Below are positions 17,223-26,483 of a stretch of 64,000 bases of DNA, in pieces; position 1 is the stretch's first letter; every line of letters starts with the position of its first letter. A program made the position numbers and the translations under genes. Origin of the DNA: SLRI01 sp964576715 (GTDB lineage: Bacteria > Pseudomonadota > Alphaproteobacteria > Geminicoccales > Geminicoccaceae); NCBI GenBank assembly GCA_964576715.1, contig CAZNWE010000010.1:6645-70644 (forward strand). Reading direction: 5' to 3'. The notes below the pieces were generated by a model. The model was not told the origin of the DNA, did no database searches, and worked only from the letters and a program-made list of their open reading frames with translations.

Positions 17223-18251
17223 TCAGACGGGCTTCTCGAGCAGATGCATCTGGCAGCTGAGCAGCAGCCGGTCGAGATGGAGGCGGCGGATCACCTGCTC
17301 CGCGCGGTCGAGCAGACGCGAATCGCGGCGGCCCTCCCGAAGCGACCGGGGCACCACCAGCGGCACGAAGATCCGCACCGCCGAGCGGCGCAGGGCGAGG
17401 CCCTGGCGCTGCGCCTGGCGGGTCAGCCGGCAGGGCTTGAGCACGTTGAAGTGGCCGATCTGCTGGTTGCGCTCGGCCGTCTCGAGGTCGGTGAAGTGAT
17501 GCCCGGTGAGCCGGAGATAGGGCCTGAACAAGCGTGCCTTGAGGCGCTCGCGGGCGACCAGGTCGGCGGGTCGGCGACCGCTCGCCAGGAGCATCAGCGA
17601 CAGTGCACCTTCCTGCAGGAGACGACGGTACTCGAGACCATTGGGGGTGGTCAGCAGCACGCGCCCGCCGGGCTTGAGCACCCGGGCGAACTCGCCGAGC
17701 AGCGCCTCCGACTGGGCCGGCTGGAGATGCTCGATCATCTCGGAATTGAAGATGAAGTCGACGCTGCGCTCGCGGATCGGCAGCCGGGTGGCATCCGCCT
17801 CGACGAAGACGTGGCGCGGATCGTGGGCGAACTGGCGCGCCGGTCCGAGCATCGCGCTCGAGGCCCAATCGAGCACCACGAGGGCGTGGTAGCGGCTTTG
17901 CGCATGGCCGACGAGCGAGCGCAGGATCTCTCCCGAGCCGCCGCCGACATCGAGGGCGACGCCGAGATCGGCGGGCAGCAGATCGACCAGCGCCTGTTTC
18001 TTGCTCCGCCGATAGTAGCGCTCGACGGCATCGAACGGGCCGTCGAAGAAATCGCCCGGGACGGGCGGCTTGCTGCCGTTGACCGCTTCGTAATAGTCGC
18101 GCAGGCCAGGGTCCTGCAGCTCGGGGTTGAGGCGGAGCACGTGATCGGCCACGACGTAGCGGGCCTGCCGGCCGGCGACGGTGCCGGCGGCGCGGTCGAG
18201 CTGCAGCGGCTCGCCGGTTCGAGGACAGGCGAAGATGTCGAGGCTGTCCAT
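17223..18251 (-). CDS. Class I SAM-dependent methyltransferase
   Basis: 342-aa methyltransferase of unknown substrate. The N-terminal 45 residues (LDIFACPRTGEPLQLDR) resemble a Trm112-like element that has kept one Cys. The SAM-binding motif I is LGVALDVGGGSGEIL (about residues 96-110), with an acidic motif II region (HALVVLDWASSAML) and motif IV/post-I VDFIFNSEMIEHL. RVLKPGGRVLLTTPNGLEY is the usual beta-5 region of the Methyltransf_11 fold. The C-terminal third is basic and has no recognised motif. The start ATG lies about 48 nt from a good candidate promoter. Confidence 0.88.
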   Translation of the reverse strand: MDSLDIFACPRTGEPLQLDRAAGTVAGRQARYVVADHVLRLNPELQDPGLRDYYEAVNGSKPPVPGDFFDGPFDAVERYYRRSKKQALVDLLPADLGVALDVGGGSGEILRSLVGHAQSRYHALVVLDWASSAMLGPARQFAHDPRHVFVEADATRLPIRERSVDFIFNSEMIEHLQPAQSEALLGEFARVLKPGGRVLLTTPNGLEYRRLLQEGALSLMLLASGRRPADLVARERLKARLFRPYLRLTGHHFTDLETAERNQQIGHFNVLKPCRLTRQAQRQGLALRRSAVRIFVPLVVPRSLREGRRDSRLLDRAEQVIRRLHLDRLLLSCQMHLLEKPV

Positions 18252-18298
18252 GGCGGCCTACTCGATCGGCGAAGGAACCGACGATATCAACTATTAGT

Positions 18299-18328
18299 TG
18301 TATAATTCATCACTGCCTCGCCCGTCAA
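18299..18328 (-). promoter_or_regulatory. Candidate sigma-70 promoter for the methyltransferase gene
   Basis: On the minus strand TTGACG (18323-18328) is followed after 18 nt by TATACA (18299-18304), in a locally AT-rich patch about 50 nt before the ATG. The perfect palindrome AACTATTAGTT (18289-18299) adjoins the -10 element and could be an operator. Confidence 0.42.
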
Positions 18329-18371
18329 GCGGCCCGGCGATGCCGAAGGCACTGGCGGCGAAGCTTGGTGA

Positions 18372-18400
18372 TTGAGCCTGGCGGCCAGCTGGTGCACAAT
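18372..18400 (+). promoter_or_regulatory. Candidate promoter for the CBS-domain gene
   Basis: TTGAGC (18372-18377), 17-nt spacer, CACAAT (18395-18400), ending 51 nt before the CBS gene start. Match to consensus is moderate (4/6 in each hexamer). Confidence 0.33.
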
Positions 18401-18451
18401 TGCGTTGTCAACGGCTCATGAACCAACGGCCGGGTCAATGGGGAGGCAACC

Positions 18452-18886
18452 ATGACGACCATCCGCCAGGTCCTCCAGCGCAAGGGGGGCGATGTTCTGA
18501 CCATCGACGCCGACGAGACGGTCTATCGGGCGATCGAGATCATGGCGGAGCGCGATATCGGGGCGCTGGTGGTGGCGGAGAACGGCCGGCCCGTCGGGCT
18601 GTTGAGCGAGCGCGATTACGCCCGTGAGGTCATTCTCAAGGGCCGCTCGTCGCGCGACACCGCGGTTCGCGACGTGATGGCCGAAAACTACCCCAAGACG
18701 ACCCCCGACCAGACGGTGGAGGACGGCATGGCGGTGATGACCGAGAAGCGCATTCGCCATCTCCTGGTGATGGAGAACGGTCGCCTGGTCGGGCTGGTGT
18801 CGATCGGCGATCTCGTGAAGGCGGTGATCGACCAGCAGCAATCGACCATCGAGCAACTCGTCGGCTACGTCAGCGGCAATTCCTGA
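18452..18886 (+). CDS. Stand-alone CBS-pair protein
   Basis: 144-aa cytoplasmic protein made of two CBS modules (about residues 8-60 and 75-130). Key segments are TIDADETVYRAIEIMAERDIG, here split as TIDADETVYRAIEIM and ERDIGALVVAENGRPVGLLS, then RIRHLLVMENGRLVGLVSI. CBS pairs bind adenine nucleotides or related ligands and often regulate partners. GGGGAGG lies five bases before the ATG, a strong ribosome site. Its last 22 nt overlap the 3' end of the convergent opgC-like gene. Confidence 0.93.
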   Translation: MTTIRQVLQRKGGDVLTIDADETVYRAIEIMAERDIGALVVAENGRPVGLLSERDYAREVILKGRSSRDTAVRDVMAENYPKTTPDQTVEDGMAVMTEKRIRHLLVMENGRLVGLVSIGDLVKAVIDQQQSTIEQLVGYVSGNS

Positions 18887-20133
18887 GCCGCAGCACCGCC
18901 GCCCGCGCGCCGCTGAACCCGCGCCGCCTCCGCGGCCGGCGGGACGGCGCGCCCGGGTGCCGCCTTCGGCATCGTCCGGCGCCACGGTTCGCTCTTGTAC
19001 CAGGCGACCATGTAGGCAACGGCGACGATAGTGCCGAGCCCGAACAGGTTGACCAGGGCCACGGTCAGCGGAGCGCGGCCCAGCTGATCGAGCACGATGG
19101 TCAGGATCCAGGCCAGCGCCATGCTGGTCAGGAAGGTGGCGAGGGCTTGCTGCCCGACCTTGATGACGACTCGCCACGGCCAGTTGTAGAGCGCCTGCTC
19201 GCGCCCCTTGATCAGCCAAACGGCGAGATAGGCCAACGCCATGATATGCAGGTAGCGCAACGGATGGTGGTTGGTCTTGAAGATGCCGCCCTGATCATGC
19301 CAGCGCATCCAGAGGGCATCGTGGATGGTGTGCAGGACGGGCACCTGAGTGTATATCTGCCAGCGGCTCAAGGGGATCATCAGCAGCACATAGGCAGCCG
19401 CCGCGACCAGCAGCCAGGGCTTGACGGGTGGCGGCTTGATCCAGCCCCGCGCCAGCATGAAGCCGGTGAAGAACAAGAGCTGCCAGCAGAGCGGGTTGAA
19501 GAACCAGCGCCGGTCGGACCAGGGCTCGGCCGGAAAGCTCAGGTTGAAGACCCAGGCGGCGGCGTAGAGCGCCAGACAAAAGCCGATCGCCGCATTCACG
19601 TGCACCCGCTGCAAGGCCATGACCAACGGCACCATCATCAAGATGACGATGTACATCGGCAGGATGTCGAAATAGTTGGGCACGTAGGTCAGCGTGAACA
19701 GGCCGACCAGTTGCGGCCCGGGATCGTCGAAGAATGGGCCAAGGTTGAGACCGGCGATGTAGTCGCGGGCGCCCTCGGCACCGCTATACCAGTCGTAGGC
19801 GACGACCGAGATCGCGGCGACGACGAAAAAAAGACCGAGATGCGCCCAGTAGACCTGCCAGCAGCGCAAGGCGATCCGCCGCACGCCCATCCAGAACCCG
19901 GCCTTGACGAAGGTGGCGCCAAAGGCGATCGCCGCAGCGTAGCCCGAGCAGAAGACGAACATCTCGGCCGCATCCGAGGGGCCGAAGCGCGCCGGAATCC
20001 AGTTGCCCCAGGGGTTGCGCTGGATATGCGCCACCAGGATGATCAGCATGGCGAGGCCGCGAAAGAAATCGAGCCGGGGATCGCGCGGGCTCTTGCCTTG
20101 GGGGGGCGCTGACGAGATGTTCTCGGGCATCAT
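18865..20133 (-). CDS. OpgC-type membrane acyltransferase
   Basis: 422-aa integral membrane protein with about ten hydrophobic helices. It starts with a short soluble N-terminus and RDPRLDFFRGLAMLIILVAHI, followed by FGPSDAAEMFVFCSGYAAAI, the opening of the OpgC family. OpgC proteins succinylate osmoregulated periplasmic glucans. No opgG/H glucan synthase gene is nearby, so the actual acceptor here is uncertain. Tandem ATGs at 20133 and 20130 can both serve as start. The C-terminal 40 residues are Ala/Arg-rich and lie over the CBS gene's end. Confidence 0.85.
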   Translation of the reverse strand: MMPENISSAPPQGKSPRDPRLDFFRGLAMLIILVAHIQRNPWGNWIPARFGPSDAAEMFVFCSGYAAAIAFGATFVKAGFWMGVRRIALRCWQVYWAHLGLFFVVAAISVVAYDWYSGAEGARDYIAGLNLGPFFDDPGPQLVGLFTLTYVPNYFDILPMYIVILMMVPLVMALQRVHVNAAIGFCLALYAAAWVFNLSFPAEPWSDRRWFFNPLCWQLLFFTGFMLARGWIKPPPVKPWLLVAAAAYVLLMIPLSRWQIYTQVPVLHTIHDALWMRWHDQGGIFKTNHHPLRYLHIMALAYLAVWLIKGREQALYNWPWRVVIKVGQQALATFLTSMALAWILTIVLDQLGRAPLTVALVNLFGLGTIVAVAYMVAWYKSEPWRRTMPKAAPGRAVPPAAEAARVQRRAGGGAAAQELPLT

Positions 20134-20251
20134 GGGTCCGACCGTGGCGTCACATCCTGTGCGGGCACCTACGCAGCCACCGTACGAGGCGTCGTTGCAC
20201 CGCAGAAATCACCGACGCGGCTGTCGCGTCAAGTCGGCAGGGCGGTACCGG

Positions 20252-20656
20252 GTGGCCACTCCCGTCGTGCTGGCCCTGACGATCGCCGCGGCGACGGCCC
20301 TCCTGGGCGACACGTCCCTGGCGCAGGATCGCGCCGACCCCGCCACCCGGCCGGCACCGAATGTCGAGCGGCAGGTCGACCGGCTGGAGCGGCGTGGTGC
20401 GGCCGACCCGCTGACCCGCCGGCGCCTGCGGGACCAGTTGCGGCGCGAGCCGCGCGGTGCCGAACGGTCGGCCGCGGAGCGCCGCCTGGAGCGGCTGCCG
20501 GAGCAGGAGGCGGCACCGCACGCCCCGCTGCCCGCCCCACCAGCACCGGACTCGCTGCCGTCGTCGCTGCGCCCCGGGTTCGGCGGCAGCGGCGGCGGGC
20601 CCGGTGTCGGTGGCCACGTGGTGCCGCCCGGCGGGCGCAGCGGTGCCGTGCGCTGA
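20252..20656 (+). CDS. Small secreted Arg/Pro/Gly-rich protein of unknown function
   Basis: 134 aa from GTG at 20252. The N-terminus (MATPVVLALTIAAATALLGDTSLAQ) looks like a Sec signal peptide cleaved after SLAQ. The mature part has an Arg- and Glu-rich helical stretch (ERQVDRLERRG, AERRLERLPEQ) and a Gly/Pro-rich tail. The frame is open upstream into the opgC-like gene but without similarity. The stop lies five nt before the histidine phosphatase start, so the two form one unit. I do not recognise the family. Confidence 0.6.
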   Translation: MATPVVLALTIAAATALLGDTSLAQDRADPATRPAPNVERQVDRLERRGAADPLTRRRLRDQLRREPRGAERSAAERRLERLPEQEAAPHAPLPAPPAPDSLPSSLRPGFGGSGGGPGVGGHVVPPGGRSGAVR

Positions 20657-20661
20657 AGGCG

Positions 20662-21261
20662 ATGCGCCAGGTCGACATCTTCCTGTTGCGCCACGGCGAG
20701 ACCGTCTGGAACCGCGAGCGGCGGGTGCAGGGCTGGAAGGATTCGCCCTTGACCCCGCTCGGGCTGGAGCAGGCCCGCCGCTATGCCGCAGCACTCGAGC
20801 CGCTGCTCGACCCGTTAAACGACTATCGGCTGATCGCGAGCCCGCTCGGCCGGGCGCTGCACACGGCGACCATCATCGCCCAAGCCCTGGGCCGGGAGAC
20901 CCACGAGATCACGACCGACGAGCGGCTCAAGGAGATGGCCTGGGGACGCTGGGACGGGATGACCGCGGCCGAGATCGAGGCGCTGGACCCCGAACTCTGG
21001 CAGGCCAGGATCGACGACCGCTGGAGCCGGCCGCCGCCCGGCGGTGGCGAGACCCAGCAGGACCTGTTCGACCGGGCGGTCGCCTGGCTCGGCTCGGTCG
21101 AGCCGGGTGCGCGGCTGGTGGTGGTGGCGCACGGTGCCCTCGGCCGGGCGGTGCGCTGCGCCTATGCCGGCCAGCCGCCGGCGGCGATGCTCGATCTCGA
21201 GCAGCCGCAGGACGCCTTCTTCAGGCTCCGCGGCGGGGTGATCACCCGGATCGAGGCCTAG
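20662..21261 (+). CDS. Histidine phosphatase (phosphoglycerate mutase-like) family protein
   Basis: 199-aa member of the histidine phosphatase superfamily. The phospho-accepting His is in FLLRHGETVWN (residues 8-18). LIASPLGRALHTATI carries the conserved Arg, an acidic E follows in LKEMAWGRWDG, and the second catalytic His is in VVVAHGALGRAV. It could be a cofactor-dependent mutase-like phosphatase or act on sugar phosphates or nucleotides; the substrate is not evident. Its stop overlaps the convergent MOSC gene's stop by 4 nt. Confidence 0.9.
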   Translation: MRQVDIFLLRHGETVWNRERRVQGWKDSPLTPLGLEQARRYAAALEPLLDPLNDYRLIASPLGRALHTATIIAQALGRETHEITTDERLKEMAWGRWDGMTAAEIEALDPELWQARIDDRWSRPPPGGGETQQDLFDRAVAWLGSVEPGARLVVVAHGALGRAVRCAYAGQPPAAMLDLEQPQDAFFRLRGGVITRIEA

Positions 21262-22106
21262 CCGAGCAACCGGGCGGCGGCACCGACCTCGAGAATCGCC
21301 GTCTCGCCCGGCTCGAGCCGCGGCACGGCGTTCTGGCCGAACCAGACCGCGCCCGTGGCCTTGTCGGTGCGCCTGACAGCGAGGCTGGCGAGCGGCTCCT
21401 TGCCGGTCTTCTCGCCGGTTTCCTGGTCGATCGTGGTCACCGCACAGCGCGCGCAGCGCTTGACCAGGTCGAGCCCGACGCCAGCCCCGACCTCGAGCCG
21501 GCGGGCCCGATCCTCAGCCCCTGCCGGCACTCCCTCGATCACCAGGTTGGGGCGAAACCGGTGCATCGGCACGGGCGCCCCGCCGCGCCGGCGGATGGTC
21601 TCGTTGAGCGCCTCGAGCGAGGCCGTGCCGGTGACCAGCAGGGGAAAGCCGTCGGCGAAGGCAGTACCGCTGCCGGCCGGCGCGAAGCTCGGATCACAAG
21701 GCCGCCGCGCCGTCTCCGGGAAGCGGACGAGCGCCACCGCCCGGCCGAGCCAGCGGCCGAGCGCCGCGCTCGCGGCGGGATCGGGCTCGACCGCCGCGAT
21801 GCGATCGCCCCAGACCTCGACCATGCGCACCCGGCCCCTGTCGTCGAGCGGCAGCGCCAGGGCGGAGCCGTCGGGCAGGCGCAGGGTCAGCGTTGCGGGC
21901 TGCAGGCCGGGCTGCACGGTGGCGAGCTGCGGCAGCACGCGCTGGCTCAAGAACCGGCCACTCTCGGCCTCGACGATCATCCAGCGCCGGTCGTGCCGGA
22001 TGCCGAGCGGGCCGAGTTCGGCCCGTGCCAGGGGGATGGTGCCACAGCCCTTGACCGGGTAGACGTTGAGCGCGGCGACGCGCCCGGTGGCGTCACGATC
22101 GATCAT
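21258..22106 (-). CDS. MOSC-domain (mARC/YcbX-like) molybdenum-cofactor protein
   Basis: 282 aa, MOSC N-terminal beta-barrel (about residues 8-120: VAALNVYPVKGCGTIPLARA) followed by a MOSC domain. KRCARCAVTTIDQETG holds the Cys that ligates molybdenum in mARC and YcbX, so it probably reduces N-hydroxylated compounds. No ferredoxin domain is fused, unlike YcbX. ATG at 22106 is chosen over a TTG at 22133 because GAGGA is six nt upstream. A molybdoenzyme here fits the modABC genes 8 kb away, although they are not linked. Confidence 0.87.
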   Translation of the reverse strand: MIDRDATGRVAALNVYPVKGCGTIPLARAELGPLGIRHDRRWMIVEAESGRFLSQRVLPQLATVQPGLQPATLTLRLPDGSALALPLDDRGRVRMVEVWGDRIAAVEPDPAASAALGRWLGRAVALVRFPETARRPCDPSFAPAGSGTAFADGFPLLVTGTASLEALNETIRRRGGAPVPMHRFRPNLVIEGVPAGAEDRARRLEVGAGVGLDLVKRCARCAVTTIDQETGEKTGKEPLASLAVRRTDKATGAVWFGQNAVPRLEPGETAILEVGAAARLLG

Positions 22107-22247
22107 GCGGTGCGGTCCTCGTTGCCTCGCCAACCCTAGCCATCGCTGGCCGGACGTCCACCTTCATCGCTGCCCGGGCGGCCCGATTGGGACGGGGCGA
22201 GACGGCGCTCGCCCGGCCGCAGCCACCACGCTTTGCAGGAGATCGCG

Positions 22248-24362
22248 ATGACCCTGGCGGCCCCGGTCCCGGCCACCCCACCCCGCGCCAAGCGGTCGGC
22301 CCTGCGCCTGGAGCGGCACGGCATATGCTGGGACGACCCCTATGCGTGGCTGCGCGACCCCGGCTACCCCAAGGTCGAGGACCCGGACATCCGCGGCTAC
22401 CTCGACGCCGAGAACGCCTATTTCAGCGCGGTCATGGCGCCGCGCCAGGGCCTGATCGAAGCGCTTCACGCCGAGCTCAAGGGACGGCTCAAGGACGACG
22501 ACAGCTCGGTACCGGTGCCGGACGGCGACTGGCTCTACCACTGGGCCTTCACGGCCGGGGCCCAGTACCGCACCTGGTACCGCGCCCCCCGGCGCGGCGG
22601 CGCACCGGTGGTGATCCTCGACGAGCCGGCGCTCGCCGCGGGGCTCGGCTACTTCAACCTCGGCAGCCTGGCGGTCGGCCCCGATGCCCGGCACCTCGCC
22701 TACGGCACCGACGGCGACGGCAGCGAGCGCTACGTCATCCAGGTCAAGGACCTGGACTCCGGCCGGCTGGTCGGCGAGGCGATCGCCAACACCTCGGGCG
22801 GCGTCGTCTGGGCGGCCGACAGCCGCCGCTTCTTCTATGTCGAGCTCAACGACAAGCTCAGACCGTACCGGGTGCGCCTGCATCGCCTGGGCCGACCGCC
22901 CGCCGATGACCCCATCGTCTACGAGGAGGACGACCCGGCCTTCTTCGTCGGGCTCGGCCAGACGCAGAGCCGGCGCTTCGTCAGCCTCGCGACCGGCAGC
23001 CACGTCACCCGGGAGATCCGGCTGATCGAGGCAGCCGACCCCGAACGGCCGCCCGTGCTGGTCGCCCCGCGCCGCGACGAGCACCGCTACAGCGTCGAGC
23101 ATGCCGGCGACGCCCTGTGGATCCGGACCAACGACCTGCATGAGAACTTCCGCCTGGTCCGAGCACCGGTCGACAGTCCGGGCGAGGCGTCCTGGCAAGA
23201 GGTGCTGGCGGGTTCCGACGACAACTACCTGCTCGACGTCACCTGCTTTCACGACTTCATGGTGATCAGCGAGCGCCGCCACGGGCTCGCCAACCTCCGG
23301 GTGCGCGGCTACGATGGCAGCGAGCACGCCATCGACTTCCACGAGGCCGTCTACACCGCCGGCCTCGGCGACAACCGCGAGTTCGAGACGGACCGGCTCC
23401 GGCTCGGCTACTCGTCGCTCACCACCCCCGGCACGGTCTACGACTACGCCGTCGAGAAGCGCGCGCTCACCACGCTCAAGGTCCAGGAGATCCCCTCGGG
23501 CTACGAACCCGAACTCTATGTCGGCGAGCGGCTCTGGGCCACAGCGGCGGACGGCACCGAGGTGCCGATCTCGGTGGTGCGCCGCCGGGATTTCCCGCTC
23601 GACGGCAGCGGCCGACTCTTTCTCTACGGCTACGGTGCCTATGGCATGGGCATGCCGCCCGCCTTCAACGCCTCCCGCCTGTCGCTGCTCGAGCGCGGCT
23701 TCGCCTTCGCCATCGCCCATGTCCGCGGCGGCGACGAGCTCGGCCAGCGCTGGTACCGCGACGGCAAGCTCGCGGCCAAGATGAACAGCTTCACCGACTT
23801 CATCGCCTGCGCCGAACGGCTGATCGGCGCCGGCTATGCCAGGCCCGGCGCGATCGCCATCCGCGGCGGCTCGGCCGGCGGCATGCTGATGGGGGCGGTC
23901 GCCAATCTTCGCCCGGACCTCTGGCGCTGCGTCGTCGCCGAGGTGCCGTTCGTCGACGTCTTGAACACGATGTTGGACGAGACCCTGCCGTTGACCCCGA
24001 TCGAGTGGCCCGAATGGGGCAACCCGCTGGCCTCGAAAGAGGATTTTTTGCGCATCCGCACCTATTGCCCCTATCAGAACATCACCGCCAAGGCCTACCC
24101 GGCCATGCTGGTCACGGCCGGGATCAGCGACCCGAGGGTCACCTACTGGGAACCCGCCAAGTACGTGGCGAAGCTGCGGGCGACGAAGACCGACGCCAAC
24201 CTCCTGCTGCTCAAGACCAACATGGACGCCGGGCATTTCGGCGCCTCCGGCCGCTTCGACGCCTTGCAGGAGCATGCCGAGGTGCTGGCCTTCGTCTTCG
24301 AGTGCTTCGGCACCGAGTGCTGCGGCCCCGCGGCCGAGGCCGACGCGTCAGCGCCCCGCTAG
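22248..24362 (+). CDS. ptrB: Prolyl oligopeptidase family protease (oligopeptidase B-like)
   Basis: Cytoplasmic S9A serine peptidase, 704 aa, cleaving short peptides, often after basic residues in oligopeptidase B. The N-terminal beta-propeller begins RHGICWDDPYAWLRD. The catalytic domain carries YGYGAYGM, HVRGGDELGQRWYRDGK and the nucleophile Ser in IRGGSAGGML; the Asp is in ISDPRVTYWEPAKY and the His in NMDAGHFGASGR. ATG at 22248 has AGGAG six nt upstream and is preferred over TTG at 22233. The 3' end overlaps the convergent yqjG-type gene by 15 nt. Confidence 0.94.
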   Translation: MTLAAPVPATPPRAKRSALRLERHGICWDDPYAWLRDPGYPKVEDPDIRGYLDAENAYFSAVMAPRQGLIEALHAELKGRLKDDDSSVPVPDGDWLYHWAFTAGAQYRTWYRAPRRGGAPVVILDEPALAAGLGYFNLGSLAVGPDARHLAYGTDGDGSERYVIQVKDLDSGRLVGEAIANTSGGVVWAADSRRFFYVELNDKLRPYRVRLHRLGRPPADDPIVYEEDDPAFFVGLGQTQSRRFVSLATGSHVTREIRLIEAADPERPPVLVAPRRDEHRYSVEHAGDALWIRTNDLHENFRLVRAPVDSPGEASWQEVLAGSDDNYLLDVTCFHDFMVISERRHGLANLRVRGYDGSEHAIDFHEAVYTAGLGDNREFETDRLRLGYSSLTTPGTVYDYAVEKRALTTLKVQEIPSGYEPELYVGERLWATAADGTEVPISVVRRRDFPLDGSGRLFLYGYGAYGMGMPPAFNASRLSLLERGFAFAIAHVRGGDELGQRWYRDGKLAAKMNSFTDFIACAERLIGAGYARPGAIAIRGGSAGGMLMGAVANLRPDLWRCVVAEVPFVDVLNTMLDETLPLTPIEWPEWGNPLASKEDFLRIRTYCPYQNITAKAYPAMLVTAGISDPRVTYWEPAKYVAKLRATKTDANLLLLKTNMDAGHFGASGRFDALQEHAEVLAFVFECFGTECCGPAAEADASAPR

Positions 24363-25334
24363 CCGCTCCCGCCCGGGCGCCGCGCCGTAGTCGATCAGCG
24401 GCCCCAGCGGCACCACGCCGGTCGGGTTGATGGCGCGGTGGCTGCCGTAATAGTGGTGCTTGATGTGGAAGAGATTGACCGTCTCGGCGATGCCCGGATG
24501 CTGGTAGAGCTGGCGCGTGTAGGCCCAGAGTGCCGGGTAGTCGACGAGCCGCCTGAGGTTGCACTTGAAGTGGCCGACATAGACCGGATCGAAGCGGATC
24601 AGCGTGGTGAACAGCCGCCAGTCGGCCTCGGTGAGCCGGTCGCCGACGAGGTAAAGCTGCCCTGACAACCGCTCCTCGAGCCAGTCGAGACTGGCGAACA
24701 GCTCGCTCACGGCTTCCTCGTAGGCGTCCTGCGTCGTCGCGAAGCCCGATTTGTAGACGCCGTTGTTGACCGTCTCGTAGACCCGGTCATTGACCGCATC
24801 GATCTCGCCGCGGAGTTCCTTCGGGTAATAGTCGCCGCGGGCGGCGCCGACCTCGTCGAAGGCCGCGTTGAACATCCGGATGATCTCCGCGGATTCGTTG
24901 GAGGCGACGGTCGCCTGCTCCTTGTCCCAGAGGACCGGCACGGTCACCCGGCCGCTGTAGTCCGGCTTGGCCCGGGTGTAGAGCTCGTGCAGCCGCCCGA
25001 GCTCGTACAGCCGGTCACCGGTCGCCGCGGCGTCGGTCGCGAAGGTCCAGCCCTCCCCGGCCATATGCCAATGAACGACCGAGACGTCGATCATGGCTTC
25101 GAGCCCCTTGAGCTTCCTGAAGATCAAGGTGCGATGCGCCCACGGACAGGCGAGCGACACGTAGAGATGGTAGCGGCCGGGTGCTGCCTTGAAGCCGCCG
25201 CGACCGGAGGGGCCGGGACTGCCGTCGCGCGTCACCCAGTTCCTGAACTGCGATGCCGACCGCTCGAACCGCCCCCCGGTCTTCTCAGTATCGTACCACT
25301 TGTCCTGCCACTTGCCGTCGACGAGCAGCCCCAT
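24348..25334 (-). CDS. yqjG: Glutathionyl-hydroquinone reductase (Xi-class GST)
   Basis: Removes glutathione from glutathionyl-hydroquinones. 328 aa, normal for the family. The catalytic Cys63 is in VSLACPWAHRTL, at the same number as in E. coli YqjG. Other hallmarks are SVVHWHMAGEGWTF, VPVLWDKEQATVASNESAEI and the C-terminal FHIKHHYYGSHRAINPTGVV. It lies 39 nt downstream of wrbA on the same strand, so the pair forms a quinone-detoxification unit. Confidence 0.96.
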   Translation of the reverse strand: MGLLVDGKWQDKWYDTEKTGGRFERSASQFRNWVTRDGSPGPSGRGGFKAAPGRYHLYVSLACPWAHRTLIFRKLKGLEAMIDVSVVHWHMAGEGWTFATDAAATGDRLYELGRLHELYTRAKPDYSGRVTVPVLWDKEQATVASNESAEIIRMFNAAFDEVGAARGDYYPKELRGEIDAVNDRVYETVNNGVYKSGFATTQDAYEEAVSELFASLDWLEERLSGQLYLVGDRLTEADWRLFTTLIRFDPVYVGHFKCNLRRLVDYPALWAYTRQLYQHPGIAETVNLFHIKHHYYGSHRAINPTGVVPLGPLIDYGAAPGRERLAGR

Positions 25335-25373
25335 CGGTCCCCTCCTTTGGCTGGTTCAGCCCTTCAGCCGCTC

Positions 25374-25976
25374 TCAGCCTTTGAGTTTCTTCGCGATCTC
25401 GGCCACATGCCGGCCCTGGAAGCGGGCCATGCCGAGTTCCTGCTCGGATGGCTGCCGGCTGCCGTCGCCATCGGCAATCGTCGACGCACCGTAAGGCGAG
25501 CCACCCTTGATCTCGTCGAGGCCCATCTGCGCGGCGCACGAATAGGGCAATCCGACGATGACGAGACCGTGGTGCAGGAGCGTGATGTGGGTGGCGAGGA
25601 TCGTGCTCTCCTGGCCGCCATGCTGCGTCGCCGAGCTCGTGAACACGGATCCGACCTTGCCGACGAGCGCTCCGCTGGCCCAGAGCCCGCCGGTCTGGTC
25701 CCAGAAATTGCGCATTTGCGCCGCCATGTTGCCGAACCTTGTGGGCGTGCCGACGATGATCGCATCGTAGTCGGCAAGCTCCTTCGGATCGGCGATCGGG
25801 GCTGCCTGGTCGAGCTTGGCACCGGCCTTCTCGGCCACCTCGGGCGGCATCAGCTCGGCCACCCGCTTGACGGTGGCCTCGACGCCGGCAACCTCCGCCA
25901 CCCCCGCGGCCACGGCATGCGCCATGGTCTCGATGTGGCCGTACATGCTGTAGTAGACGACGAGCACCTTGGTCAT
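25374..25976 (-). CDS. wrbA: NAD(P)H:quinone oxidoreductase, WrbA type
   Basis: FMN flavoprotein that reduces quinones by two electrons, avoiding semiquinones. 200 aa. The flavodoxin-like FMN loop is VVYYSMYGHIETMA, followed by IIVGTPTRFGNMAAQMRNF and TSSATQHGGQESTIL, all WrbA signatures. ATG at 25976 has GGAGG eight nt upstream. It is first of a two-gene unit with yqjG. Confidence 0.97.
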   Translation of the reverse strand: MTKVLVVYYSMYGHIETMAHAVAAGVAEVAGVEATVKRVAELMPPEVAEKAGAKLDQAAPIADPKELADYDAIIVGTPTRFGNMAAQMRNFWDQTGGLWASGALVGKVGSVFTSSATQHGGQESTILATHITLLHHGLVIVGLPYSCAAQMGLDEIKGGSPYGASTIADGDGSRQPSEQELGMARFQGRHVAEIAKKLKG

Positions 25977-26483
25977 CGTTGATGCCTCCAAGACTGTTGC
26001 GACCCTCATGATATGGCGCAACCGGCGCCCGTCACAGCGGCCGCACCGGCAAGGGACCGTTTCCAGAAACGCAACGATGGTCGGCGCCGGAGGGTTCCGC
26101 GGCCGACGGCGACGGTACGGCTGGAAATCGAGAGGCCGGGAGACCTGCCGCCCGACGCCCCACCGTCACTCGAGCGACAGGCGCCGAAAGACGGGGCCAC
26201 GCGGGACAGCCCCCGCAGCCACGAGGGCAGCCACGACCTCGACGATGGGCGCACCGAGAGCGACGCCGCCGCCCGATGTCGAAGGGTTGAGGGTAACAAA
26301 TACAGTTAACGGTACTTAAGGATACCGGGTGCGCTTGACGCCAGGCGCGGTCAACGTGGGTGGGCGACAGCCGGTACAGGCGACCACTGCCCGCGTCGCG
26401 ACGACCGAAGGCAAACCCGCGCGCCGCAGCGTGCCGCCCGGCAGGGCGAGATAGGCGTTGGGCAGCCGGCTCCTTCTTCTGTC
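25977..26483. other. Gene-poor stretch between wrbA and the DUF4332 gene
   Basis: About 500 nt. An Arg/Asp-rich plus-strand frame (26013-26309) is open but has no recognisable similarity and no clear ribosome site. Around 26290-26325 there is a short AT-rich patch (CAAATACAGTTAACGGTAC) unlike the surroundings; it could be a promoter but nothing obvious starts after it. Confidence 0.4.

Noticed and set aside
20003..20251. Longer N-terminus for the small secreted protein
   Set aside because: It would run antisense through the opgC-like start and bury the signal peptide; GTG at 20252 fits better.
26013..26309. 98-codon Arg/Asp-rich plus-strand ORF
   Set aside because: No ribosome site, no recognised similarity, and an equally open frame on the other strand.
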